A DNA stretch of 29,639 nucleotides from positions 1-29,639 of the forward strand of contig JAUXGM010000007.1 in assembly GCA_030622125.1 (NCBI GenBank), given 5' to 3'. The DNA is from a bacterium. GTDB taxonomy: Bacteria; AUK180. The notes beneath the pieces were generated by a model. It saw only the letters and a program-made list of their open reading frames with translations. It was not told the origin of the DNA and searched no databases. The translations under genes were made by a program, and so were the position numbers. This document shows, in pieces, positions 1-7,349 of this stretch (the first letter of the stretch is position 1; every line of letters starts with the position of its first letter).

Positions 1-65
1 CCTAATAAGACAGGATTTAGAACAATAGAAATTAATTTTCTACTTTAAAAAAAAGATTTAATGAA

Positions 66-87
66 AAGTGATTTAGTAAAATCACTT
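66..87. terminator. Stem-loop, possible weak terminator of an upstream gene
   Basis: AAGTGATTT at 66-74 pairs perfectly with AAATCACTT at 79-87 around a 4-nt loop, giving a 9-bp stem. No clear U-tract follows, so an intrinsic terminator is only one reading. It may end transcription of a gene lying left of the window. Confidence 0.35.
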
Positions 88-113
88 AAACTGAAAATTT
101 AAAAGACTTTGGA

Positions 114-140
114 ATCCGTATAATCCATTAAATCCGTGGT
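114..140. repeat. Degenerate 9-nt tandem repeat, three units
   Basis: Three adjacent 9-nt units begin with ATCC: ATCCGTATA (114-122), ATCCATTAA (123-131) and ATCCGTGGT (132-140). They lie between the stem-loop at 66-87 and the promoter at 183-211, in non-coding DNA. Function is unknown. They resemble the 7- and 8-nt arrays in the other two large intergenic regions of this window. Confidence 0.5.
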
Positions 141-182
141 TAAGAAAATCTTATTTCGCAAAAAACTAAATTGTAAAAATAT

Positions 183-211
183 TTGAAAAAAATGGTAAAA
201 AATGATAAAAT
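183..211 (+). promoter_or_regulatory. Sigma-70-type promoter of the antitoxin-like gene
   Basis: TTGAAA at 183-188 and TAAAAT at 206-211 are separated by 17 nt, close to the housekeeping consensus. The predicted start of transcription near 218 leaves a leader of about 60 nt that contains the inverted repeat at 227-254 and the ribosome binding site AAAGGAG at 264-270. Confidence 0.6.
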
Positions 212-226
212 ACAAAATATAAAAAG

Positions 227-254
227 GTATAAAAAAATAATTAGTTTTTTATAC
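227..254. promoter_or_regulatory. Perfect 10-bp inverted repeat in the leader, possible operator
   Basis: GTATAAAAAA at 227-236 is the exact reverse complement of TTTTTTATAC at 245-254, with 8 nt between them. It lies between the promoter and the ribosome binding site of the antitoxin-like gene. Antitoxins commonly repress their own promoters through such palindromes, so an operator is a reasonable inference. The arms are very AT-rich, so chance or a weak RNA hairpin is also possible. Confidence 0.4.
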
Positions 255-277
255 AATTTAAACAAAGGAGATTTAAG

Positions 278-514
278 ATGAATAAAAAAGAATACGCACA
301 ACAAATTGTTAATGAATTACTCACCTTAACCAAAGGTGAGATTATCGAAGTAGCAGATTTTGTTCACTTTTTAATAGAAAAAACAAAAAATAAAGGTATT
401 CCGTTACATCAAGCAGGTTTGACACAAGAAGAGGCATTAGATTTACGGAGACGTTTGACAACCTTTGAAAGTGATTGGAATGTACCTGGAATGGAGGCTT
501 ATGATAACTTATAA
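278..514 (+). CDS. DUF2281-like small protein, antitoxin-type
   Basis: This 78-residue soluble protein has an N-terminal stretch of the DUF2281 kind (around residues 10-35, including EVADFVHFLIEK). It ends in a segment rich in LTQEEALDLRRRL and DWNVPGMEAYDNL. In families I know, similar C-termini occur in small proteins encoded next to MazF/PemK or PIN toxins, where they act as antitoxins. The start follows AAAGGAG at 264-270 with good spacing. No toxin follows: the next gene encodes a membrane protein. It may therefore be an orphan antitoxin or a stand-alone regulator. The antitoxin role is inferred. Confidence 0.6.
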   Translation: MNKKEYAQQIVNELLTLTKGEIIEVADFVHFLIEKTKNKGIPLHQAGLTQEEALDLRRRLTTFESDWNVPGMEAYDNL

Positions 515-537
515 ACAATGATAGCGGAGAGAGAAAA

Positions 538-1089
538 ATGAAGAGAAATTCGATATATGCGATTGCTTGGTGCATATTTATTATCGTACTTATTTTTCAT
601 CGTGAAATTGGTTTTGTATCCGGTTTTCTTCTTTTGATCATTATCAGTTTTTTATTTGAAAAAGATAAACTATGGGTATGGATACCCGCAATTATTATTT
701 CATGGATATGGGTATACATTGCTCGGGATATTTATTCCGGATACAATACATTCAATCTTTCAATAATGAATATTTCTCTCTTTCCGGTAATTATATGGCC
801 AACCGGACTTGTTTTCGGATACTATTTTTTATTTCCCAAAGTTAGAGGAAGAAATTGGATGATCAAATGGGTAAAGATGTTTATTATATATTCTTTTGCT
901 CTCATTATGTTTGAATCAATCGGATATAATTTATTTGGAATTTGTCTTGATTACGGCAAATCGAATATGTATCACGGATGGCCTGTATTAAATTGTTTTC
1001 ATAGTCCACAGTGGATGCAGTTTGGATATTTTTTGAATGGTCTGGTCTTTTACGGAGTTGCATCGTTTTTCAGTGAAAGAAAACAATAG
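538..1089 (+). CDS. Unknown integral membrane protein
   Basis: This 183-residue protein has about six hydrophobic segments, near residues 6-20, 24-40, 46-62, 78-98, 112-130 and 160-178. I do not recognise the family. The most distinctive stretch is residues 126-163, rich in Gly, Cys and aromatic residues (GICLDYGKSNMYHGWPV, then two further Cys/His/Pro-containing turns). A conserved-looking acidic residue, E126, lies in the fifth segment. It starts 23 nt after the antitoxin-like gene behind GGAGAG and probably shares its transcript. There is no homology to a toxin that I can see. Lycopene-cyclase-like or carotenoid-type membrane proteins are a weak alternative suggested only by the topology. 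Confidence 0.7.
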   Translation: MKRNSIYAIAWCIFIIVLIFHREIGFVSGFLLLIIISFLFEKDKLWVWIPAIIISWIWVYIARDIYSGYNTFNLSIMNISLFPVIIWPTGLVFGYYFLFPKVRGRNWMIKWVKMFIIYSFALIMFESIGYNLFGICLDYGKSNMYHGWPVLNCFHSPQWMQFGYFLNGLVFYGVASFFSERKQ

Positions 1090-1114
1090 AATTTATTTAA
1101 CCACAAACATTTTA

Positions 1115-1143
1115 TTGCTTTTTTTTTAAAAATATGCTAAATT
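1115..1143 (+). promoter_or_regulatory. Sigma-70-type promoter of nadK
   Basis: TTGCTT at 1115-1120 and TAAATT at 1138-1143 are 17 nt apart, with a T/A-rich spacer. The pair lies in the 80-nt gap before nadK, whose ribosome binding site AAGGAAGG is just upstream of the ATG at 1170. Confidence 0.45.
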
Positions 1144-1169
1144 AAATCATAAACAAGGAAGGTTTTAAA

Positions 1170-2000
1170 ATGATCGGAATATTTATCAATCCAAAAAAAG
1201 TTGATTACAAGACAAAGTTAGAAGAACTTTTTAAAAAGATAGAGAAGAACAATATCGAATTTTCTCTCAACAATGAAGTAAGGCAATTTTTTTCCAAAAG
1301 TTATCATTATGAGGATAAAAATCATTTAGTTAAAAATAAGGAACTTATTATAATTGTTGGCGGAGATGGAACATTTTTGAAACTGCTTCATGAAACCGGA
1401 ATGATAGAGGGTAAATATATTTTAGTTAATATCGGTTATATTGGTTTTTTATCATCTTTTACCTATAAGGAATTTTATAAAAACTTTGACGGGATTATTA
1501 GCAATAAAAATAAGTATATTGAACTGTCGATCTTATCTATAAAAAGTGAAAAAAATAATTACTTCGCTATAAATGATATTGTATTTGAAAACATGGGACC
1601 GACAAAACTTCTGAATTTTAATCTATATGTTGATAATGAGTTTTATCATAATCTCCGTGCGAGCGGACTGATATTAAGTACCACAACGGGTTCTTCCGCT
1701 ATTTCATATTCAACCGGCGGTCCAATAGTTGAGATTGGTCTTCCGTTGATCATTTACAGGTCCATAAGCCCGCAATTTAATTGTGATCCATCTGTTATCT
1801 TTAAAGGTAATCATACATTTAAGGTGGAAAATAGCAATTCTTTCCCAATTATATACACTATTGACGGTGCGGAAACAATCGAAATGAAACCAAACGAATC
1901 GGTAGAAGCAACACTTTTCAAAGAAAAGAAATGTCACCTTGTTCTTTACAAAAGCAAAAAGATCAGCACAATACTTAAAGAAAAGTTGTTTAAAAAATAG
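1170..2000 (+). CDS. nadK: NAD kinase
   Basis: This 276-residue cytoplasmic enzyme phosphorylates NAD+ to NADP+ with ATP or polyphosphate. The diagnostic GGDGT motif is at residues 64-68 within IIIVGGDGTFLKLL. The family's second block appears as NIGYIGFLSSF near 87-97, and the glycine/threonine-rich ligand loop as LILSTTTGSSAISYSTGGPI at about 167-186. In the canonical loop the segment reads DGLIVSTPTGS; here the Asp before Gly is Ser, a minor divergence. NDIVF at 135-139 is the usual substrate-binding turn. Length is normal for the bacterial family. It appears monocistronic: a promoter precedes it, and the next gene has its own. Confidence 0.93.
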   Translation: MIGIFINPKKVDYKTKLEELFKKIEKNNIEFSLNNEVRQFFSKSYHYEDKNHLVKNKELIIIVGGDGTFLKLLHETGMIEGKYILVNIGYIGFLSSFTYKEFYKNFDGIISNKNKYIELSILSIKSEKNNYFAINDIVFENMGPTKLLNFNLYVDNEFYHNLRASGLILSTTTGSSAISYSTGGPIVEIGLPLIIYRSISPQFNCDPSVIFKGNHTFKVENSNSFPIIYTIDGAETIEMKPNESVEATLFKEKKCHLVLYKSKKISTILKEKLFKK

Positions 2001-2018
2001 GGACGGAGGTTGCAAAAG

Positions 2019-2100
2019 TTGCATTATTGTGGAATAAATACCCAAAAATCTTGCATTTTTAGGGAATAGAAATAAAAAATATTTGCATTTTTATGGAATA
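2019..2100. repeat. Three 18-nt direct repeats at exact 32-nt period
   Basis: The units are TTGCATTATTGTGGAATA (2019-2036), TTGCATTTTTAGGGAATA (2051-2068) and TTGCATTTTTATGGAATA (2083-2100). The 14-nt spacers differ in sequence but not in length, so the units recur every 32 nt, about three turns of B-DNA. The third unit contains the -35 box and most of the spacer of the promoter for the downstream ATPase gene. A regulator stacking on one face of the helix would fit this geometry. There is no CRISPR character, because units and spacers are too short and no cas gene is nearby. Confidence 0.75.
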
Positions 2101-2111
2101 TATGGTACAAT
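2083..2111 (+). promoter_or_regulatory. Sigma-70-type promoter of the DUF4143 ATPase gene
   Basis: TTGCAT at 2083-2088 and TACAAT at 2106-2111 are separated by 17 nt. The -35 box is the start of the third 18-nt repeat. A short palindrome, ACAAT-GA-ATTGT at 2107-2118, overlaps the -10 box and could add an operator half. The ATG at 2145 follows about 27 nt after the expected transcription start, with AGGAG near 2133. Confidence 0.6.
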
Positions 2112-2144
2112 GAATTGTGTTAAGACACTTATAGGAGCATTAAG

Positions 2145-3485
2145 ATGCAGTTTTTACCGGAAAAAACAAGATTGATAGAAATTTTAAGTAAGTGGAATCT
2201 CTGGAATGATAATCAATATGAACTCGGAGTAATAAGACCTGATTATATTAATAAAATGAGTGCTTTTTTAAAAGCAGGAAAGATATTGACCATAACAGGT
2301 GTTAGAAGGAGTGGAAAATCAACTATTATGAAGCAATATGCAAGCAAATTGGTAAATGAAGGAATTCCTCAAAACAATATTCTCTTTGTGAATTTTGAAG
2401 AAGCGGAATTTGACAATCCTAATCTAATCCTTTTATTAAAAATATATGAGGCATACAAAGAAATATTGAAACCCACAGATAAACCGTACATTTTTCTTGA
2501 TGAGATTCAAAATGTTCCCAGATGGGAAAAATTTGTTCGTTCAATAAATGAAAGAAAAGAAGCTCATATAATAATTTCCGGCTCAAATGCAAAAATGCTA
2601 TCTCAGGAATTTGCTACTATTTTAACGGGGAGACAATTGGTTTTAAGTGTTTTTCCGTTATCATTTAATGAATTTCTTTTGTTTAATGATATTCCAAAAA
2701 TTGATGATAAAATTATTGCTTTAAATTCGGAAAAGATTAGAGAATTATTCAGGTCGTATATTAATTATGGCGGTTTTCCCGAGGTTACAATTTCTAATGA
2801 AGATGACATAAAGATACGACTTCTTAATACCTATCTTGATGATATTATCCAAAGAGATATTGTTGCAAGGCATAAAATACGAAAAATTCAAGAATTGCAT
2901 TCCCTTGTAAAATATTATATAAATAATTTTTCCAATCAAATTACCTATAACAGTATTCGCAAATTTATTGACCTTGAAATAAAAACAATAAAGGAGTATT
3001 CACATTATTTTGTCGAAACAAATCTAATCTTTTTTATTAAACGGTTTTCATATAGTTTAAAAACTCAAGAAAAAAATTCCAGGAAGCTCTATCTAATAGA
3101 TACGGGATTATCTCTTGCCAATAAAATAAAAACATCAAAAAATGTAGGAAGAATCATAGAAAATCTGGTTGCAATAAAATTAAAGTTTGAAGAATTTAAA
3201 AACCCTGGTAATAATACTTACTACTGGAAGGATAATTATAATCGGAAGGAAGTTGATTTTATAGTGCAAAATGGGAATGAAATATGTGAAGTAATTCAAG
3301 TATGCTGGGATATTAGTGATGAAAAAACTCGAAAACGTGAAATATCCGCTATGTTATCGGCTATGGAAGAATTTCAATTAAAAGAAGGATTGATCATTAC
3401 CGAAGATTTAGAATATACCGAGAGTATAAATGGATATATAATTTATTATAAACCTATTTGGAAATGGTTACTGTCAAGCAGTTGA
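2145..3485 (+). CDS. AAA ATPase with C-terminal DUF4143 nuclease-like domain
   Basis: This 446-residue protein has an N-terminal P-loop with Walker A GVRRSGKST (52-60), Walker B IFLDE (116-120) and a sensor-like ISGSNAK (144-150). This is the AAA_14 type of the archaeal-ATPase-like STAND relatives. The C-terminal third carries the DUF4143 signature KEVDFIVQNGNEICEV at about 368-383, where D371 and E382 fit a PD-(D/E)XK-like fold. The family is widespread in anaerobes, often in many paralogous copies, and its cellular role is not settled; defence or toxin-like functions have been proposed. It is monocistronic, with an unusual repeat-bearing promoter, and recN has its own promoter immediately downstream. 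Family assignment is firm, function is not. Confidence 0.9.
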   Translation: MQFLPEKTRLIEILSKWNLWNDNQYELGVIRPDYINKMSAFLKAGKILTITGVRRSGKSTIMKQYASKLVNEGIPQNNILFVNFEEAEFDNPNLILLLKIYEAYKEILKPTDKPYIFLDEIQNVPRWEKFVRSINERKEAHIIISGSNAKMLSQEFATILTGRQLVLSVFPLSFNEFLLFNDIPKIDDKIIALNSEKIRELFRSYINYGGFPEVTISNEDDIKIRLLNTYLDDIIQRDIVARHKIRKIQELHSLVKYYINNFSNQITYNSIRKFIDLEIKTIKEYSHYFVETNLIFFIKRFSYSLKTQEKNSRKLYLIDTGLSLANKIKTSKNVGRIIENLVAIKLKFEEFKNPGNNTYYWKDNYNRKEVDFIVQNGNEICEVIQVCWDISDEKTRKREISAMLSAMEEFQLKEGLIITEDLEYTESINGYIIYYKPIWKWLLSSS

Positions 3486-3510
3486 AAAAAAGTAGAAAAT
3501 ATACTAAAAT
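3482..3510 (+). promoter_or_regulatory. Sigma-70-type promoter of the recN operon
   Basis: TTGAAA at 3482-3487 and TAAAAT at 3505-3510 are separated by 17 nt, an almost consensus pair. The -35 box overlaps the stop codon of the ATPase gene. AGGAG at 3526-3530 precedes the recN ATG at 3542. This is the only convincing promoter I see before the run of genes that extends to 16863. Confidence 0.65.
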
Positions 3511-3541
3511 AATACAAAGATAATTAGGAGAAGATTACGAG

Positions 3542-5173
3542 ATGTTAAACTATCTAAGGGTAAAAAATTTCGTTTTGATCAAAGATCTTAAACTTGATCT
3601 TTCGGATAACTTAAATGTTTTTACAGGTGAAACAGGTGTAGGAAAGACGATTCTTGTAAACGCCGTAAAGGTCTTGCTCGGTGATAAGATCATAACTAAA
3701 TTGGTATCGGGGAATGATCAAGCTGATATTGAAGGTGTTTTCTCACTCAGAGATGAAAATGCAAAAAAACCTCATCAGTATGGATTTGAAGGAGATGAAA
3801 TTATTTTAAGACGCATCATCAGTAAAAAGAAAAGAGGGAGATATTTTGTAAATGATACCATTGTAACTCAAAAGACCTATCAAGATATAGCAAAGAATCT
3901 TATTGATATTCATAGTCAAAATGAAAATCAAACGCTTCTCGATGAAAATATTCAAAAGGAGCTCTATGATAACTACATTAAGGTTGATAAAAGTGATTAT
4001 TACGATACTTATAAAAAATATAATGAACTAAAATTCGAGATTGCATCAATGGAGGAAGAGAAGGGAAAAATAAGTAAGGAATATGATTATATTAAATTCC
4101 AATATGATGAGATTAAACGAATAGATCCGATGCCCGGAGAAGATGAGGAATATCGGGAAAAATTAAGAATATTAAAAGGAATAGAAGAATATAAATCTAC
4201 GGTATTCGGACTAAAATCGATCCTCTACGAAGATGAGAACAGTATCCTTACTTTATTGGAACGGGGTTCGAAATTGCTTTCGGAGATCTCTAAATTCTCT
4301 CATGAGATAGGTAAATCGGCTGCTGATATTGAGGATATGAAGGAGAAGATCATAACACTTTACCGTTCACTTGATATGGCTGAGAATATAGAAAATGAAG
4401 ATATAACAATTGATGATATTCAAGAGAGGTTATCGCAGATAGAAAAACTCTATAAATATGGTAAAACGATAGAGGAGATCATCAATTATGAAAAGGAACT
4501 TGAGAAGAAACTTTCCTTTTTCGACGGTTCAAAATTTGATATTAAAGGTAAGAAAGAAGAGTTAAAAAATATCAAGGACGATCTTACAAAAAAAGCATCT
4601 CAAATCCATAACCACAGGGTAAAATGGAAGGTAAAATTTCAAGAAAAGGTAAATAAAGAACTTGAAAATGTTGCGATGAAGGGATCAAAATTTTATGTTG
4701 ATATAGATGAGGATAAAGAGACCTTCAAGTCCGATGGTTTTGATAATGTCCGATTTTTAATTGATACGACGGGAAAGGGAAAATTCCCATTAAATATGAT
4801 TGCATCGGGTGGTGAACTTTCAAGGATAATGCTTGTTTTAAAGGAAATATTTATTGATGATGATTCCGTTGAAACATTGATATTTGACGAAATAGATATG
4901 GGTATCGGCGGGCAAACCGCATTAAGTGTCGGTGCCAAGATAGAAAAAATATCTAAAAAAAAGCAGGTTATTACCATTACCCATCTTCATCAGATTGCAA
5001 AATTTGCCGATTACCATTTCAGTGTTGAGAAAAAGAAAAATAAGGCGGAAACCTATACAACTATTAACAAATTGGATCAAAAGCAAAAAATAGAAGAGAT
5101 AGCAAGAATGCTCGGCGGAACAAAAATGTCCGAAAATACAGTTAAACTTGCCAAGGATCTTTTAAAAAAATGA
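3542..5173 (+). CDS. recN: DNA repair ATPase RecN
   Basis: This 543-residue SMC-like protein acts in recombinational repair of double-strand breaks. Walker A is GETGVGKT (29-36), preceded by the family's N-terminal LRVKNFVLI. A long central region (about 150-390), rich in Glu and Lys, forms the predicted coiled coil. The ABC signature SGGELSR lies at 422-428, Walker B LIFDEIDMGIGG is near 446-457, and the H-loop THLHQIA begins at 480. The canonical form is THLPQVA, so Pro is replaced by His here. RecN contains a HSQNE(N) block, seen as DIHSQNENQTLL near 122-133. It opens the large operon and overlaps the next gene by 4 nt (ATGA). Confidence 0.93.
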   Translation: MLNYLRVKNFVLIKDLKLDLSDNLNVFTGETGVGKTILVNAVKVLLGDKIITKLVSGNDQADIEGVFSLRDENAKKPHQYGFEGDEIILRRIISKKKRGRYFVNDTIVTQKTYQDIAKNLIDIHSQNENQTLLDENIQKELYDNYIKVDKSDYYDTYKKYNELKFEIASMEEEKGKISKEYDYIKFQYDEIKRIDPMPGEDEEYREKLRILKGIEEYKSTVFGLKSILYEDENSILTLLERGSKLLSEISKFSHEIGKSAADIEDMKEKIITLYRSLDMAENIENEDITIDDIQERLSQIEKLYKYGKTIEEIINYEKELEKKLSFFDGSKFDIKGKKEELKNIKDDLTKKASQIHNHRVKWKVKFQEKVNKELENVAMKGSKFYVDIDEDKETFKSDGFDNVRFLIDTTGKGKFPLNMIASGGELSRIMLVLKEIFIDDDSVETLIFDEIDMGIGGQTALSVGAKIEKISKKKQVITITHLHQIAKFADYHFSVEKKKNKAETYTTINKLDQKQKIEEIARMLGGTKMSENTVKLAKDLLKK

Positions 5174-6582
5174 AACTGATCGTTGATATAAATCTTGGGA
5201 AACTTACAAAATGGCTTCGTATACTCGGATATGATACGAAAATATATAAAGATAAAGAATTTTTAGATTATCTTGATAAGGACGAATTTATCATCTGTAC
5301 AAAAAATTATTCTGTATATGAGTCGTATAAAGACCGTAAAAATATTATCTATATTCCTTATGATGATTATGAGGTGCAACTTTTTTTTCTTGCAAAAAAA
5401 GGCATAATTACGAAAACAGAAAATTTTTTCAAAAGATGCCCTCTTTGCAACAGTGAACTCATTGATATAGAAAAGGAAAAGATCAAAGACCTTGTACCGC
5501 CATTTATTTATAAGGCACATAATCAATTCAAAAAATGCCCTAACTGTAATAAAATATATTGGCAGGCAACACATACATATCAAATCAAAAAGAAGCTGAA
5601 TAAAATATTTGAGGATAAAAAGCCGTTTAATATCGGAATAACAGCAGGAGATATGAATGGTATCGGACCGCAGATAATTTTGAAGCTCTATATAAAAAGG
5701 AAGGATCTTTTTAGACAAAATAGGATCTTTATAATAGGATCAAGGGAGGTCTTTGAGTTTTACATAAAATATTATAAAAAATTTTCAAAGAAATTAAGTA
5801 AAATAGAATTGAACATTGTAAAAAACAGTGATAAATATGATCCGCAAAAATTGAATCTTTTTGATGTCGGACTTAGAAATAAGGAAAAATTTGCTCCTGG
5901 GAAGCCGACGGAACATTCAGGTGAATTGACCTTTCGCATACTCGAGAGATCGGTTAAATTATTCTATGCAAATGAGATAGATCTCATTGTTAATACACCG
6001 AATTCAAAAGAGGCGTTAAACCTTGCCGGTCATAAACTAACAGGTGCCACGGAGTTCTATTCAAAGGGAAAGAAAGCCCTTATGACCTTCTATTCCGATG
6101 AAATGATCATTGCACTTTTAACAAGGCATATTTCTATAAGCGAGGTCTCAAAAGCAATTACCGTTGATGAAATATTATGGGCACTGAATATATTAAGATC
6201 CTACGGAAAAATAGGTGTTATGGGATTGAATCCGCATGCATCGGAAGGGGGATTGATCGGTGATGAAGAAAATGAGATCATAAATCCTGCAATTGAAAAA
6301 GCAAAAGATGCGGGAATTGATGCCGTCGGTCCGCTTGTTTCGGATACATTTTTTATGGGAGAAAAATGCAATGCCTATTTATCAATGTATCATGACCAGC
6401 TCTTACCGCTTTTTAAAAGGCTCTACCTTAAAAGATCATTTCAAGCATCACTTGGACTTGATATTAAGAGGGTATCGGTATCTCATGGAACGGCATGGGA
6501 TAAGGTAAAAGATTTTAGTGCAAGCTGCGAATCTCTGGAATTTATTCTTGATAAAGGTATCAAACTTGTTAAATGGGAATAA
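5170..6582 (+). CDS. Mut7-C RNase/PIN-like domain fused to a PdxA-family dehydrogenase
   Basis: This 470-residue protein has two domains in one uninterrupted frame. Residues 1-148 are Mut7-C (DUF82): VDINLGKLTKWLRILGYD (5-22) with acidic D6, then a zinc-ribbon with CPLC at 90-93 and CPNC at 123-126 and the trailing IYWQATH. This domain resembles PIN-type RNases. Residues 152-470 are PdxA-like: GITAGDMNGIGPQI (156-169), metal-ligand histidines H320, H355 (LNPHASEG) and H408 (MYHDQ), and a C-terminal VSHGTAWD. PdxA oxidises 4-hydroxythreonine-4-phosphate in pyridoxal phosphate synthesis. Two substitutions stand out: the usual GHTEF is GATEF (A293), and VDHGTA is VSHGTA. The substrate may therefore differ, as in PdxA2 relatives. 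No start codon lies at the domain border. It overlaps rsmA by 10 nt. Confidence 0.85.
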   Translation: MKLIVDINLGKLTKWLRILGYDTKIYKDKEFLDYLDKDEFIICTKNYSVYESYKDRKNIIYIPYDDYEVQLFFLAKKGIITKTENFFKRCPLCNSELIDIEKEKIKDLVPPFIYKAHNQFKKCPNCNKIYWQATHTYQIKKKLNKIFEDKKPFNIGITAGDMNGIGPQIILKLYIKRKDLFRQNRIFIIGSREVFEFYIKYYKKFSKKLSKIELNIVKNSDKYDPQKLNLFDVGLRNKEKFAPGKPTEHSGELTFRILERSVKLFYANEIDLIVNTPNSKEALNLAGHKLTGATEFYSKGKKALMTFYSDEMIIALLTRHISISEVSKAITVDEILWALNILRSYGKIGVMGLNPHASEGGLIGDEENEIINPAIEKAKDAGIDAVGPLVSDTFFMGEKCNAYLSMYHDQLLPLFKRLYLKRSFQASLGLDIKRVSVSHGTAWDKVKDFSASCESLEFILDKGIKLVKWE

Positions 6583-7349
6583 AAAGAGGTCTCGGGCAAA
6601 AATTTATTCTTGATAAAGAATATTTAAGATCACTTGTTGCTCTGTCGGAAGTTACCGATAAAAATATTTTAGAGGTCGGTAGCGGTAAGGGAACATTAAC
6701 CGAGATATTACTTGATAAAGGAAAGAAAATAATATCGGTTGAGATTGATAACAGACTTTGTGAAGGGCTTAAAAATAAATTCTCGGATGAATTAAAACTT
6801 CTCATTGTACCTGCTGATTTTTTGAAGCTGGATATTAGTATGTTAAAAGGTGAAAATTGGGTCTTTTTTGCGAATATCCCTTACTATATAACAACACCGA
6901 TAATTGAAAAATTGATAGAAAATAATAAATATTTTGAAAATTATTACTTAATGGTACAGTATGAGGTTGCCCGCCGTCTATTTGCATCTGAGGGGAATAA
7001 GGATTACGGTTCGCTTTCCATCTTTTTTTCAACATACTTTACAGGAAGAATATTAAAGAAGGTGCCGAGAACGGTTTTTAGCCCTATTCCAAAGGTTGAT
7101 TCTGCATTTATTACCTTTAAAAATGATATAAAAGCAGATGTAGATGAGGATTTTTTTAGAATGATCCGATTCATATTTTCCCAGCGGAGAAAAATGATTG
7201 TAAATAGTTTGACCAATTATTTTAAAAATCTTGATAAAAATGATATAATAAAAATATTTAAAAAGGTAAAAATAGATGAGAACCAAAGACCTGAACAAAT
7301 CCCTTATAAAAAGTTTCTTGATCTTTACAATGTTATTAACAGCAATTAA
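6573..7349 (+). CDS. rsmA: 16S rRNA dimethyladenosine transferase
   Basis: This 258-residue SAM-dependent enzyme (KsgA/RsmA) dimethylates two adjacent adenines in the 3' terminal helix of 16S rRNA during 30S maturation. The N-terminal KRGLGQKFILD (4-14) matches the family's opening. The SAM loop is EVGSGKGTLT (34-43), the acidic SAM ligand follows in VEID (56-59), and the catalytic motif is NIPYYI (101-106). The length is standard. Translation starts inside the end of the preceding fusion gene, so the two are probably translationally coupled. A neighbouring pdxA-rsmA pair is known in Proteobacteria, which supports reading the upstream C-terminal domain as a true PdxA relative. Confidence 0.95.
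   Translation: MGIKRGLGQKFILDKEYLRSLVALSEVTDKNILEVGSGKGTLTEILLDKGKKIISVEIDNRLCEGLKNKFSDELKLLIVPADFLKLDISMLKGENWVFFANIPYYITTPIIEKLIENNKYFENYYLMVQYEVARRLFASEGNKDYGSLSIFFSTYFTGRILKKVPRTVFSPIPKVDSAFITFKNDIKADVDEDFFRMIRFIFSQRRKMIVNSLTNYFKNLDKNDIIKIFKKVKIDENQRPEQIPYKKFLDLYNVINSN

Noticed and set aside
1-48. Open frame from base 1 to TAA 46-48, perhaps the 3' end of an upstream gene (ending RTIEINFLL)
   Set aside because: Only 15 residues are visible and no family can be recognised. It could equally be chance.
2019-2100. CRISPR-like array
   Set aside because: Only three 18-nt imperfect repeats with 14-nt gaps, overlapping a promoter, and no cas genes.
4693-4977. Minus-strand open frames, for example inside recN, xseA, dxs and kdsC
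   Set aside because: They lie entirely within well-supported plus-strand genes, have low-complexity Ser/Ile/Phe-rich translations and no ribosome binding sites.
5610-5640. Separate pdxA gene start at the Mut7-C/PdxA border
   Set aside because: No ATG, GTG or TTG with a ribosome binding site lies at the junction, and the frame is continuous with matching codon use.
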